A program made the translations under genes and the position numbers. A DNA stretch of 64,000 bases from assembly GCF_022539665.2 (NCBI RefSeq), contig NC_081336.1, positions 1,984,001-2,048,000 on the forward strand. The letters are read 5' to 3'. A model generated the notes under the pieces. That model worked only from the letters and a program-made list of their open reading frames with translations. It ran no database searches and was not told the origin of the DNA. The DNA is from Daphnia carinata (taxonomy: Eukaryota > Arthropoda > Branchiopoda > Diplostraca > Daphniidae). Shown here in pieces: positions 12,557 to 23,000 of the stretch (positions are counted from its first letter, which is position 1; every line of letters starts with the position of its first letter).

Positions 12557-13492
12557 GGTCGCTGCGTATCTCTAACGGTTTGAAATTTCGGATCGCTTTT
12601 TTTTTTATATTTATTTATTTATTCGTTTGCCATGCGATTCCGGTTTCAATGGGTACACAATTCTGAATGATGGATTGCGTATAGAAGGTAGTTTGAAAGT
12701 GCTGAATTGTTTTCAATGCGCAATGGCGTGACTAATTTCAAAAGCAGGTGTTAGAGCGCGTGCAAGATTGTAGCGAGAAGGAGGAGCCAACGCTCTTTTG
12801 GCTCCACCTACTTTACCTTTCGCCCTACATGCCCGGAACTCGTTCACGGTTTTGTTTTTTAGGCGAATCTCCCGGCACCTTCACGTGTCCTAAAAAAAAA
12901 AAAAAAATAAAATAAAATAACAAGAAAACACGTTCACGAATTTCTTCCATTTTTATTTTAATATTTTTTGTAATTGGGAATTTTCTTCTAAACGTCCTTT
13001 TTTCTTTTTTCTTTTTTCATGCAGGAATTATAACCAGACCTACAACAACTGACTGACTGACTGTACCCACAATTTTATCACGACATTGACGCAATTTTTT
13101 TATTGTCTTCCTCCAAAAAAAAAACAAACAAACAAACTTCGACTTTTGACGCAAAGGTAAAAATGAAAAACGTCGATTATTTAGGAATTGTTAAATGAAA
13201 AAAAAAAACAAAAAAAAAACGAATCGAAAATGTGACGGAAGCGTTCCATTTTCTAAGCGAGATGGCGTTTCTTTGATTGTATGTGCTGTCGAGTGTAGGG
13301 GGGCGTTGACTTTTGATTTGGCCCGTCTAGAGTTGCACGGCAATTCAAGGCCGCTGCTCCCGCCAGTCACATTTTTTAATTCCTTTATTTAGTTTATATC
13401 GAACGTTCTCCTCATTCGAATGTCCCACTCATAGTCTCTCTTTTTGCATTATGAACAGAACTTGCGTGCTGAGCTGACGGTGTCGCGTGATC

Positions 13493-13507
13493 ATGAACAG
13501 TTCTTAA
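13493..13507 (+). promoter_or_regulatory. minimal upstream ORF before Blimp-1 start
   Basis: ATG AAC AGT TCT TAA, four codons and a stop, ending two bases before the ATG at 13,510. If the 13,459-13,521 exon is used, scanning ribosomes meet this short uORF first, which could limit initiation at 13,510 or push initiation to the in-frame ATG at 13,592. Confidence 0.4.
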
Positions 13508-13509
13508 AC

Positions 13510-13521
13510 ATGTCCAATCAA
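13510..13521 (+). CDS. Blimp-1: Blimp-1 coding exon 1 (MSNQ)
   Basis: The exon probably runs 13,459-13,521, with acceptor ATTATGAACAG and donor CAA/GTAAGT. Only four codons are coding. Joining to 13,583 continues MSNQ-GKR-MEEG in frame. The 61-base intron has an ACTAAAC branch-point-like motif. Confidence 0.6.
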
Positions 13522-16500
13522 GTAAGTCTAAAAAAATTTAAAACTTCGTCAAAACTCGAAACTAAACTAAAAACATTTGAAGGGAAAGAGAATGGAAGAA
13601 GGCGCTTGGGATTTAGCCGAATTGGCCGAGGAGGATTTTGAGCAGCTGGCCGTGTACATCGTGCCGGACGCGGACGTGAAACCAGCGAGCACCAGCAACG
13701 CCCCCGTCAACAGAGCCGAGACGTCTCTGCCCAGGAATTTGGCTCTGAAGCCGAGCCAGGCCTTGTCCGACGTCCTGGGCGTCTGGAGCAGCGACTACAT
13801 TCCCCGCGGCACCCGATTCGGCCCATTGGTCGGCGACATTTACGCCAAGGATCACGTGCCCAAACACGCCAACCGCAAATACTTTTGGAGGGTCAGTCCG
13901 ATTCATTAAATTAGATCAATTGACAATCAATTCCAAAATTGGATGTATTTAGGTCTACAACAACAGCGAAGTTTTTTACTACATCGATGGCTACGACACG
14001 GCCAAAGCCAACTGGATGCGATACGTCAATCCGGCCTATTCCAGCGAGTCGCAGAACCTCATCGCCTGCCAGTACAAGATGAACATTTATTTTTACACCA
14101 CAAAGCCCATCCTGCCCAATCAGGAGCTCCTCGTCTGGTACTGCAAGGAATTTGCCGAGAGGCTCAACTACCCCGTCACTGGCGACTTGATGCTCCAGCG
14201 GATCCGCCAGCAAGTGCAGCAGAACGACGAAGACGGATCGGACACGGAACAATCGGCCCCCGAGATCAAGAAACCCAACGTCGACGATGAATCGATGAGT
14301 CCGGCGGAAGGTGCCGAAGATGTCAAAGTCAAACAACAACCTCATAAGAAACTGCCGGCCGATACGACGGGGCTGGCCAAAGAGACGGACCAGCCCAGCA
14401 GCAAAGAGGCGGCTCTTGCCGTTGACACGACACGTCGCGATCACGGTGAAAATGCGCATCAAAACCACCAACTGACGCCCACGACGGAAGGCTCGGTCCG
14501 CTCGGACGAGGGCTACCACAGCAACGGATACCACGACGACGCCCTGACGCCGCCCGAAGATTCCAGCGATTCCGACAACGACAATTACGTCCTCGATTTC
14601 AGCCGGAAACCTTCATCCTCTTCCACCTCTTCGCCAGCGGCTGGTCCGGCTGCCGGTCAGCCCAGTTCGACCAGTCGATTAAGTCCGTTGGCGGAGGAGC
14701 CCGTACCTCAACAGGGTTCCCCTCAATCGGACAGCCGTGGCAGTCGCAGCACCAACGAGTACCGCAAAGTCAAAATCAAGATGCCTAAAGCCTACCATTA
14801 CCGGCACAGCAGCATCAGCGAGGAGCGCGAACAAGTCCCGTCGCGCTCTTCCGCCCACCATCGACTCGTCGCTGCGACGCAATCGCCTCCGCAACTACAA
14901 CAACAACATTCGCCTCCGGTGACCCAGTCGGTGGTCAAAACTGCCCCGCTAGTGGCCCAACTCTCGCCCGTCGCACCGTTGCCGCTCAGCCCTCGCTTCC
15001 GGCGCAGTCATCCGCCTACGCTTCATCCGCAATCTTATTCGCCGGAACCGATGGATTACGAAGAACATCATCATCATCGCCATCGCGATCATGCCGATCA
15101 TCGTATCAATTACGATCGCTCGCGTTCGCCTTCCGGCCGGGAAGCTGTCCCCCCTCCTCCGGCTGTCAACTCTTTGCTGAGCAACGGAAGCATTTTGGAG
15201 AGCATTCTGTTGAGGCGCCAAGGGAACACCAACGCCACGGCGGCGGTCGTAGCGGCCGCGGCCGCCGTGGCCAAGAAGGAAAGCGGGGCGGAGCTGCTGC
15301 GGCAGGAATACTACGACGAAGTGTACCATCGCGAGCGATTTAAGGAGGCCGTCCAAGTCATTGTGGCCAACGAGTCTCATCCCAAACCGGATTCGTCGGC
15401 CGGATCTTTGCCTGCCGCTCCAGCGACGTTGCCACCTCCTCCGCCTTCTTCGTCGGCTCATCATCGATCGTCGCCTTCATCTTCCCACCTGCTCCTAGCG
15501 CCGTCGACGACAGTGCCCGTGGCCATTTCCACGGTCGTTTACCCGCCGTACAAGAAACTGCATCGCTACAACATTCCCAGCGGAGCGGACGTGCGCGATC
15601 TCCTCAGCAGCAAGGATCCCAACCATCTCAGCCCGGATTCCAGCTGTTCGACGACAGCCGTCAATAAATCCATTCGCAACGAGTCGAACAGCTCGCCATC
15701 TAGCGGTGGACAACAGCAACATCATCATCATCATCATCTCCACCACCTCAGCGGACATCATCCGTCTCACGGATCACATCCGTTCAATAGCCGCAGCCCG
15801 CAACCGTCGCAGTCTCATCAGTTCCACAGCAGCAGCAGCAATGGATCCAACAGCCGATCGGCTCCATCACCTCATCACCATCCGAATGAGTCCGGAAATG
15901 GCGGAAGCTCCGGCGGCAGTTTGCTGTACAACGTGAACAACGTTGCGCAAATGTTCTCGTCGGCCCATTTCAACATGTACGCTTACGGTGGAGCTGGATC
16001 CAATGCATCTCCGTCCGGTGGGGGCGGTAGTAGTCACAACGTCGGTGGTGCTCATCCGCTGGCGTCTTCGTCGTCCTCTTCATCCGGTGCTCACATTCAT
16101 CCTCACATTCCGATGCCGCACAGTCCAGCGGCGTCTGCCGCGTCTTCGTCCGGAGGCAACGGCGGAGATCGATGCGGTCATCGCGATCCATCCGAATCAT
16201 CCGTCCGATCGGCCGCCTCCTCTCTCAGTCCCAATTACAGCCAAGCCTTGCACTGCCACACGTCGCCCGGCAGCGGCTCGTTGTCGCCCATCGGCTCGGG
16301 CAGTCCGTCTCCGGGCAGCCAGGGCCGCGGCTACCGCTCTCTGCCTTACCCGCTGAAGAAGAAGGACGGGAAAATGCACTACGAGTGCAACATTTGCTAC
16401 AAGACGTTCGGCCAGCTCTCGAACCTCAAGGTTCACCTGCGGACGCACTCTGGCGAGCGGCCGTTCAAGTGCAACGTTTGCACCAAGAGTTTCACGCAGC

Positions 16501-17239
16501 TGGCCCACCTGCAGAAGCACCACCTGGTGCACACGGGCGAGAAGCCGCACCAGTGCGACATTTGCAAGAAACGCTTCAGCAGCACGTCCAATCTCAAGAC
16601 GCATTTGCGACTGCACTCTGGGCAGAAACCCTACGCTTGCGACCTCTGCCCGGCCAAATTCACCCAGTTTGTCCACCTCAAGTTGCACAAGAGGCTCCAC
16701 ACCAACGAGCGGCCCTACACGTGCGGCGGATGCCAGAAGAAGTACATCAGCGCCAGCGGACTGCGCACCCACTGGAAGACGACCAACTGCAAGCCCAGCA
16801 GCCTCGAAGAGGAGATGGCCCTAGAGCGATCGCCTACCGATTCGGCCGGCTACGACTGCAACGGCTCCGACGTCGAAGGTAGTCATTTTTTTTTTTTTTT
16901 TTTTTCCTTTTAATTATTCAATTGGATAGTTTTAATTCAATTTGTTTTGTTTTCTTTAATAAAGAAGGAATGGAAGACAAGGACGAGGAAATGAGCCTGG
17001 ACGGAATGAGCTGTGATAGCGACTCGCTGGCCATTCAACAGCATCACCGACAAGGCCAGCACGAACACCACCACGAAATGGGTGTCAATTCGACGTCGGG
17101 CCGACGTTCTCAGTCGCCCGACGAAGGAAATATGCACGGAAACGGGAGACAACAATCGGGAAACTACGATGCCGATTCGTCTCGTCCTAGCGTCATCGAG
17201 ACGGCCAACAAAGCGCCCCAAGTCATCGAATGCACGTAG
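13510..17239 (+). CDS. Blimp-1: Blimp-1 / PRDM1 transcription factor (whole coding span)
   Basis: Orthologue of vertebrate PRDM1 and Drosophila Blimp-1, a nuclear DNA-binding repressor. Joining 13510-13521, 13583-13891, 13953-16878 and 16968-17239 gives 1172 codons plus TAG with all phases consistent. Seen: a PR/SET domain at about residues 55-175 (blocks [51 protein letters not shown]); a long Ser/Pro/His/Gln-rich middle; and five zinc fingers at about residues 918-1056, four C2H2 joined by TGEKP-type linkers and a fifth of C2HC form (HWKTTNC), the PRDM1 arrangement. An acidic, His-rich tail follows. In flies Blimp-1 is induced by ecdysone and times ftz-f1; that role here is inferred. The start is either ATG 13,510 (through a 61-base intron) or ATG 13,592. 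Confidence 0.95.
13583..13891 (+). CDS. Blimp-1: Blimp-1 coding exon 2 (PR domain, first part)
   Basis: Starts after TTTGAAG. Encodes [18 protein letters not shown], then the SLPRNL and [12 protein letters not shown] blocks, and ends exactly at NRKYFWR (AGG/GTCAGT, phase 0). If exon 1 is not used, translation starts at ATG 13,592. Confidence 0.93.
13953..16878 (+). CDS. Blimp-1: Blimp-1 coding exon 3 (PR end, linker, zinc fingers)
   Basis: Follows a 61-base intron ending TATTTAG. It begins [14 protein letters not shown] and completes the PR domain through [10 protein letters not shown]. The next 700 codons are low complexity (His, Ser, Gly, Ala runs) with islands such as [20 protein letters not shown] and [17 protein letters not shown]. 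All five zinc fingers sit at its 3' end (about 16,380-16,797). The donor GAAG/GTAGTC is phase 1. Confidence 0.95.
16968..17239 (+). CDS. Blimp-1: Blimp-1 terminal coding exon
   Basis: Acceptor AATAAAGAAG after an 89-base T-rich intron; phase 1 join gives [17 protein letters not shown]. The tail is acidic and His/Gln-rich and ends KAPQVIECT then TAG. Reading through the donor instead would give poly-Phe, which supports splicing. Confidence 0.9.
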
Positions 17240-17401
17240 GAAATACGAAAAAGAAACTCGACTCGACTCGACTATAAAACTGTGCGACGCGTTTTTCTTT
17301 TTCGTGACTTGACGAAGCAGACGACTTGAAAGTGGGTTCAGCGTCCTTGCAGACGACATTAGACGAACGCAACTCTTTGAGTGTATGTCTAGCTCTCTAA
17401 A

Positions 17402-17415
17402 TTATTTATTTATTT
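17402..17415 (+). promoter_or_regulatory. AU-rich element in Blimp-1 3'UTR
   Basis: TTATTTATTTATTT contains overlapping UUAUUUAUU nonamers of the class II ARE type, which commonly confer mRNA instability. That would fit the short-lived pulse expected of Blimp-1. Confidence 0.5.
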
Positions 17416-18813
17416 TTCTTTTTTGGGGGGAGGGAGAGAGACGTGTGACGAGACGTAACGAAAACTCAGACGGATCAATACCATCTTCATTAACGTACCG
17501 AACCCACCGTTAGAACAAAAACAAAACAACTCCTCTTCTGTTTGACTCTGATGACATTTACAACAGCTAAGAGAAACTCTCATCTAATGTTTTTTTTCTC
17601 TCTTAAATATCTCTCTTTTCTCTCTTTAAATTATATATAGTATATACCTCCACATTGTTTGGTATTTTTTTATTTATGTAACTACATGACAATCATGTTG
17701 ACAATGGCGTTTTGAACGCCAGGAGGACACAAAGTTTTATTTTTCATTTATTTAGTAAGACTGTGAAACGTCGTTGACAAATATGGGGACATGACTATCG
17801 ACACACAATTTTTATACATTTTTTAATTATTATTATTAAGTTATATATATTTGCACAACAAGTTTTGTTGTTGTTTTTTTGTGGGTTTCCATTTCCTCCC
17901 CCCATCTCCCAGCAAGTTATTTATATTTTTTTCCCCCAATTTGTTGATTTTTTATACCCTCACCCCGCGTTGCTGTGTTATTTGTTGTACATTTTTCATT
18001 ATGTTTTTCTTTTTTTATATATATAAGAATGATGATGAAACTCTTGTTGGAATCTCTCACGAAAAAAAAGAAGAAAAAAAAAGTTTAAATGAAAAGGCAC
18101 TTGATCTCAGGAAAATTGCAACAATAATTTTGGGCAACGAGGAAAAAAACAAAAAAATATGTGTGACTCGACTTGTGATGCTTGAAGTGTATGGATTGGA
18201 CAAAATGCTTGTAATAATGGCGATGCTGGTTTTGCGTGCCACGACGCATTCCACATTTTACCTTGTCGACTGATGGACTAGAAAAGACGATAGATATTGT
18301 TTTTTTAAATGATCTGCTCCCCTCCTTTCAGAGTGCCTTCTTTCTCTTGTATCATTTATATACATAGATATATACATATTATATGCAAATCATCCCATAT
18401 TTCTAGCTCTACCCCTCATTTTTTTTAAAATTTTGAAACCTGGATGTGATGCTGTCATATTTATATGCCTTTAGTTGTATTTCTCTCAACATTCGTTGGT
18501 CTTCCCCATATCATTGGTGTCTATTGTTTTTACTGGATTGATTCAACGTCTTCAACTCTTTTGATGCAAAATGGCAATAATAGTTGACAATGAAATGTCA
18601 AAAAGTAGTGAACGAAAGAGGAAGGATTTGTTGTGCTGCCTGTGCCTCGATGTTGACGTTGTAGGTACAACACATTTCGAGATTTACAAATTCATTTCCA
18701 CTTTTACACCCTCCCTCTCCAACATTTTGGAAGTCGAAAGTAATCCTTGTCAATTTCTCAAAAGTATATTCCCCTCCCCTTAACTTATTTTCCCGGCTAC
18801 ACTTAGCAATTAA

Positions 18814-18819
18814 AATAAA
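18814..18819 (+). terminator. polyadenylation signal for Blimp-1
   Basis: AATAAA in an A-rich stretch, the first canonical hexamer I see on the + strand after the Blimp-1 stop. Confidence 0.5.
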
Positions 18820-19040
18820 AACAAAACAAAAAATTGCATTTCTCAAAGACGTTTGCATCGAAAAGAAAGAAAATACACTCAAATATGTGTTCGAAAAATG
18901 AATTATTTAGTTGACATTTTTCTTCGAGTTCCAAAAGAGTTTTTACGCACACTATGCAACGTTGTATATTTGTGTCTAGGCGCTCGCAGAAAACGAACAT
19001 AGTCTGGTCAAATTTTACCCTTAAAATTACACTACAATTG

Positions 19041-19048
19041 TATTTACA
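19041..19048 (-). promoter_or_regulatory. Pumilio-type element UGUAAAUA
   Basis: Minus-strand TGTAAATA matches UGUANAUA. It is relevant only if the lin-28 3'UTR reaches this far (930 bases past the stop). Confidence 0.25.
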
Positions 19049-19588
19049 CTAAAACACGCAAATGAAGGTGATTTAAACTTCCAAAAGTTGGTCTTGAACA
19101 ATGTGATGGAAGAAATTACTGTGCTTCTTTCCTGGAAGAGAAACTGGGGCAACTACTAGTTGAAATTCAAACAGGTAACACCATTCAATATAGAACTCTT
19201 TGGCAGCTGCATTAAGAATTTAAATGTCTAACAATTGTATCATTACTACTCGTAGACTGCATTAGATTTAAATGTGTTAGAGTCTGCTATTATGGAGCAT
19301 GTGGTCATTTCAAATGTTTTGGTCAGTAATTTGCAGGTCAATTGAATGTCAAAGGTAACCAAAAATGATTTCTGATTTCCACAGGTAGGTACAGAACATG
19401 ACAGGCTAATCGTAAAGTGAAATTTTCCCCATAAAAGGCAGTGGCGGAATCAATGCTAACTATCAAGTACATGAATTGGCAACAGGTTCAGAGTAATCTA
19501 ACTTCGCAAAGGTACTAAAGAAACTAAACAGTATGGGCGCATATTGTTTCACGTTATTCTTGATGAAGGGGTTGTCATGACGTTTAAC

Positions 19589-19595
19589 GAGGTAG
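19589..19595 (-). promoter_or_regulatory. let-7 target site in lin-28 3'UTR
   Basis: The minus strand reads CTACCTC, a 7-mer match to let-7 positions 2-8, 382 bases past the stop. Upstream AUACA pairs with let-7 positions 14-18 across a symmetric five-base internal loop. lin-28 is a known let-7 target in other animals. Confidence 0.6.
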
Positions 19596-19976
19596 ATAAA
19601 TGTATGGCATTATTATGTTACTCCAGGTACATAATAATAACAATAGTTTGAAATGTTTAACGGCGTACAACATTTGGTAGGAGAAAGTGACAAATTATTT
19701 TTTTGATTCTGAATATTTTGAACTTTTTTTTTTTCACCATGTGACCTGAGGAGCGTTTGTGGAAGTAGAATGCAGTTGAGCAATGCTAGAGGGGCAGATA
19801 AGATACGTTAAACGACGTACCTTCGAAGATATGTTTCATTACGTAAGAAAAGTTTCCAGATTTTATAATTGGCGGGACCGTTTGCTGCTCTTCGTTATGT
19901 TATAGGTAGTCGGTAGGAAAAAAACTGTTGGCTCGTAATGAGCTGCAGGTGGATCCGGCGATCTGCTTGTGCTGCG

Positions 19977-20096
19977 CTAAAATTTCGTCTGCTTTTCAGA
20001 CAGGTGCGCTTTCTTCCTTTCCGGCTTCGTATTAGTCCGACTCCGACGTTCCAATTTACTGGGGCATTCAGAAATGAGGTGATCCTCAGCTTTACA
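19977..20096 (-). CDS. lin-28: lin-28 terminal coding exon (second zinc knuckle)
   Basis: Minus-strand acceptor TTTAAATGAAG, then TGT AAA GCT GAG. Completes knuckle 2 ([11 protein letters not shown]) and a Lys/Arg-rich tail ending KQTKF, TAG. 40 codons including the stop. The preceding intron is only 58 bases. Confidence 0.92.
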   Translation of the reverse strand, partial: CKAEDHLISECPSKLERRSRTNTKPERKKAHLSEKQTKF

Positions 20097-23000
20097 CTTC
20101 ATTTAAACGAATCGTTAAAGTAAATTCCTAAAAAAGATCAAATTCAAACGTTACCTGGTGACATCTTTTGGGCTGAGGTCCCATTGTGCATTTAGAAGCG
20201 ATGTGACTTCCGACTACTCCGCAGTTGTAGCATCTGAGATACGTCAAAAGATTTAAAACTCACGAAGTGTAAGGTGCGTTGCATTGTAGCCTACCTGATC
20301 CGTTTAGATTTTATCGACTTTTTTGGGTGCCTTTGCGAACCGCGACATTCGGATCCACCAGGCCCAGTCACAATCGTTGCCTCTTCTCCTTTGACTGCGT
20401 CTTTGGTTTCGAACTCGACCTCTTCCCCCTCAGCCAGGTTACGAAACCCGCTCATCCGGATCACGCTCTAAACAAAACGAACAAGCAAAAAGATTGACAA
20501 TAAGATTTTGGGCAGGAGATTGTAGAAAGAAATCCATTGAAAAGTAGGCGGTTTATTTTTAGAAATAACTCGCAAAAGTGTCTGAAACAAACACCAGAAG
20601 TTTTCGAGAAAAAAAAATTCAACCAGATCGACTCGAGAGAGTCTATTCTAATCTTCTTGCTTTCTTTTTTTTTTTTTTTTTTACTGGGGAAATAGAAATA
20701 GCCGAGGCAAAAAAAAAAAAGGGCAAGAAGTAGAAGAGAAGAAGGGAACGAAATTCAGTAGGGTATAACGGAGAAGACGGACGAGCGTAGATTCCCCTAG
20801 TCGGTACACTGTTCCAATAGAAATAGACGAAGGCTGTACATGTGTCTAGTACATTCCTTGGTGATTGAAAAAAACAGGCCGCTTATAAATACGTAGATCC
20901 CTTCCAACCCCACCCTCGTCACATGTCATGACACTCAGTGCTCAAAGACGATTGCATTCCTCGATATCTCATTGTTTATTCAAAAAATTCCGGCAACAAT
21001 TTTTTTGTTATCCCCCTCTTACATCCAACATATGTAACGAGCAACCATCGATCTTGCTTGTAAATGGAAAACAACAAAAATACGAATCAATAACGATATG
21101 TCACAGTCCCTGTAAATCAATGTGAGAATACTCATTTTCATTCTTTTGCGCGCGCCCACATTCTCACTATGTATCAGATTGTGCTTGTTATTGCTAGGCT
21201 GGATGAAATGGTAAGACGATGTACGTATAAGAGTGGGTCCGGTTACGCTGCCCGTTTCCCCCCCCCCCCCCCCCTTTTTTTTTTTTAGAAATAATATTCG
21301 CTCTCAAAATAGAGCCCATTCAACTATTTTCTGCTGTTCTTTTTTCTGATTATCGGCTTCTTCATTTATAGACGTGCCTTTGAAGCAAGCAAGCGATGTT
21401 GATCCTTTTTCGAAGAATCCCTGCCAAAGAATTTAAAATTTTTGTTTCTCTCTCTTAGGGGTGTATAGAGAGACGTGGAAGATATTCAATGGGGATATCA
21501 TCTGGACCTTTGCGTCTAACGCAGCCTGTCTCCTTTTTTTTCCCCCAAGCCGTGACTGAGATTTTTGACAGCATTCCAGTCACAAAAGCACGCGCGCTAT
21601 ACAACCGGATGCGGAAACGAGCCTTCCATAAGACAGAGGCGACTCGTTAACGTTCCATTGGAAAGGCTTTTAGGTGAGGGTAAAAAAACTCACAAATTAT
21701 AATTTTTCTTTTTTGCTACATTTACGGACCAGTTACAATGTAAAGTTATCAAACAGATGGGGAAAAGCCTTTTAAATGTTTACCTGATGAACGAAGATGT
21801 CGGGGCTTCCGTCGTCCGGCGTAACGAATCCCCATCCTTTAGACACGTTAAACCATTTGCATCTGCCTTTGCGTCGTGTGGACGATGTTGCTGAAGATCC
21901 ACAGCAGCTGTTCTCGGCCGATCGTTCCCGCTCTGTAACGAAACACGAGGTAAAAATTACGATTTCATTCACCAAACACTCACGCCACTAGAAATCCCAT
22001 TTCAAACGTTAGTTCGTGAAAAATACGTAGGAGCAGGCAAATTACCTCCTTTAGATTCCATCAGAGTAAAAACCAAAACGAAATGTTAAAATGGATAAAT
22101 TTTTTCTAGCAGCTCCGACCCGAGACCTTCCAGTAAATATTTATCTTTAAAAGAATCAATATCCGTCGATCGAAATCGATTTGTTTTTAGCTGCGCATGG
22201 TGAGAATCACTGGCGATTGAATGGTGTGGCACAGCGGCGCTTGATGATGTTGATATCGTTCGCGTCGAAACTAACGACAGCCCGCGTTGTGCCTATCATC
22301 CCCGTTGATTGTTACACTTATTGATGTAGCCTTAGCAGACGAACGCGCCGTCTGTTGAAACAAATCACGATTTGGCTGCACGAAAGAAAATCCTTTTTTT
22401 TTTGTGCTCGTCGATGTAACTCGGAGAGAAGCGAACCCCTACCATATCCCAAGAGTTGCAGCCGACTGAGCTCTGCCCTAGCGGGCCGCCGCAAAATAGT
22501 CGTGTAAAGAATGCTACTCTTGTAGCAGAAAAAAAAAAAAGGGGGCAAACTGTTTTATTACACACACCCACATAACTCACCCAGGCAGTAGAGGGGATGG
22601 TTTTTAAGAGAGGAAAATGTGAAGAAACCCAAGCTGCAGGATCGACGTTGCCATGTGCCTATTTTTTTTTCCCCAACTCTCCATTCCTCGTTTGAAAATA
22701 GACATCAAATCAGGAAATAAATACCGCGAAGGTATTGAATAAAAGTAGGCTAAAAATACGAAGGCAGAAATGTATTGTGCGCATTTTTTTCTTTTGTAAA
22801 TTGAAGAAAGAGTTTTACGCTTTCGAAAGGATTCGCTTTTCTATTCAAACCGAACAATTGGTCGGGCTATTTCAACTTTTTTTTTATTTTTAATTTAAAT
22901 TAAAGAAGAAAAAATTTCAATGCAAATCGTTCCCTGCGGGTAATAATGCCGATTCAATTTCACGTTTTTTTTCTTTTAAAAAACCATTTCTTTTTTCTCC

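Larger units (their letters stand above)
9313..13458. other. non-coding DNA between candidate 5' exon and Blimp-1 coding start
   Basis: About 4.1 kb with many A/T runs and no acceptable ORF. It holds an IR-1 site at 11,398, a weaker one at 11,978-11,990, and a GC-rich hairpin at 12,524-12,556. A possible extra 5' exon lies at 13,025-13,156 (acceptor TTTTTTCATGCAG, donor AAAG/GTAAAA) but its internal T run makes it doubtful. Confidence 0.5.
17240..18819 (+). other. Blimp-1: Blimp-1 3' untranslated region (inferred extent)
   Basis: About 1.6 kb after the stop, AT-rich, with few long homopolymers compared with intergenic DNA and no convincing ORF. It ends at the first clear AATAAA (18,814). It carries an AU-rich element at 17,402 and a miR-7-type GY-box GTCTTCC at 18,499-18,505. 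The exact end is inferred. Confidence 0.6.
18820..19976 (-). other. lin-28: 3' flank / probable 3'UTR of lin-28
   Basis: Low-homopolymer DNA immediately downstream of the lin-28 stop on the minus strand. It contains a let-7 seed match (19,589-19,595) and a Pumilio-type UGUAAAUA (19,041-19,048). I found no canonical AATAAA on the minus strand here, so the 3' end is unknown and overlap with the Blimp-1 transcript is possible. Confidence 0.5.

Noticed and set aside
13613-16772. Long antisense ORFs over Blimp-1 (for example 14534-13911 and 16772-16197)
   Set aside because: Shadows of a GC-rich, codon-biased sense frame; the sense strand carries the PR domain and zinc fingers.
19744-19750. Possible lin-4 site in the lin-28 3' region (minus strand CTCAGGT)
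   Set aside because: Matches only an offset 6-mer; the base opposite lin-4 position 2 is wrong.
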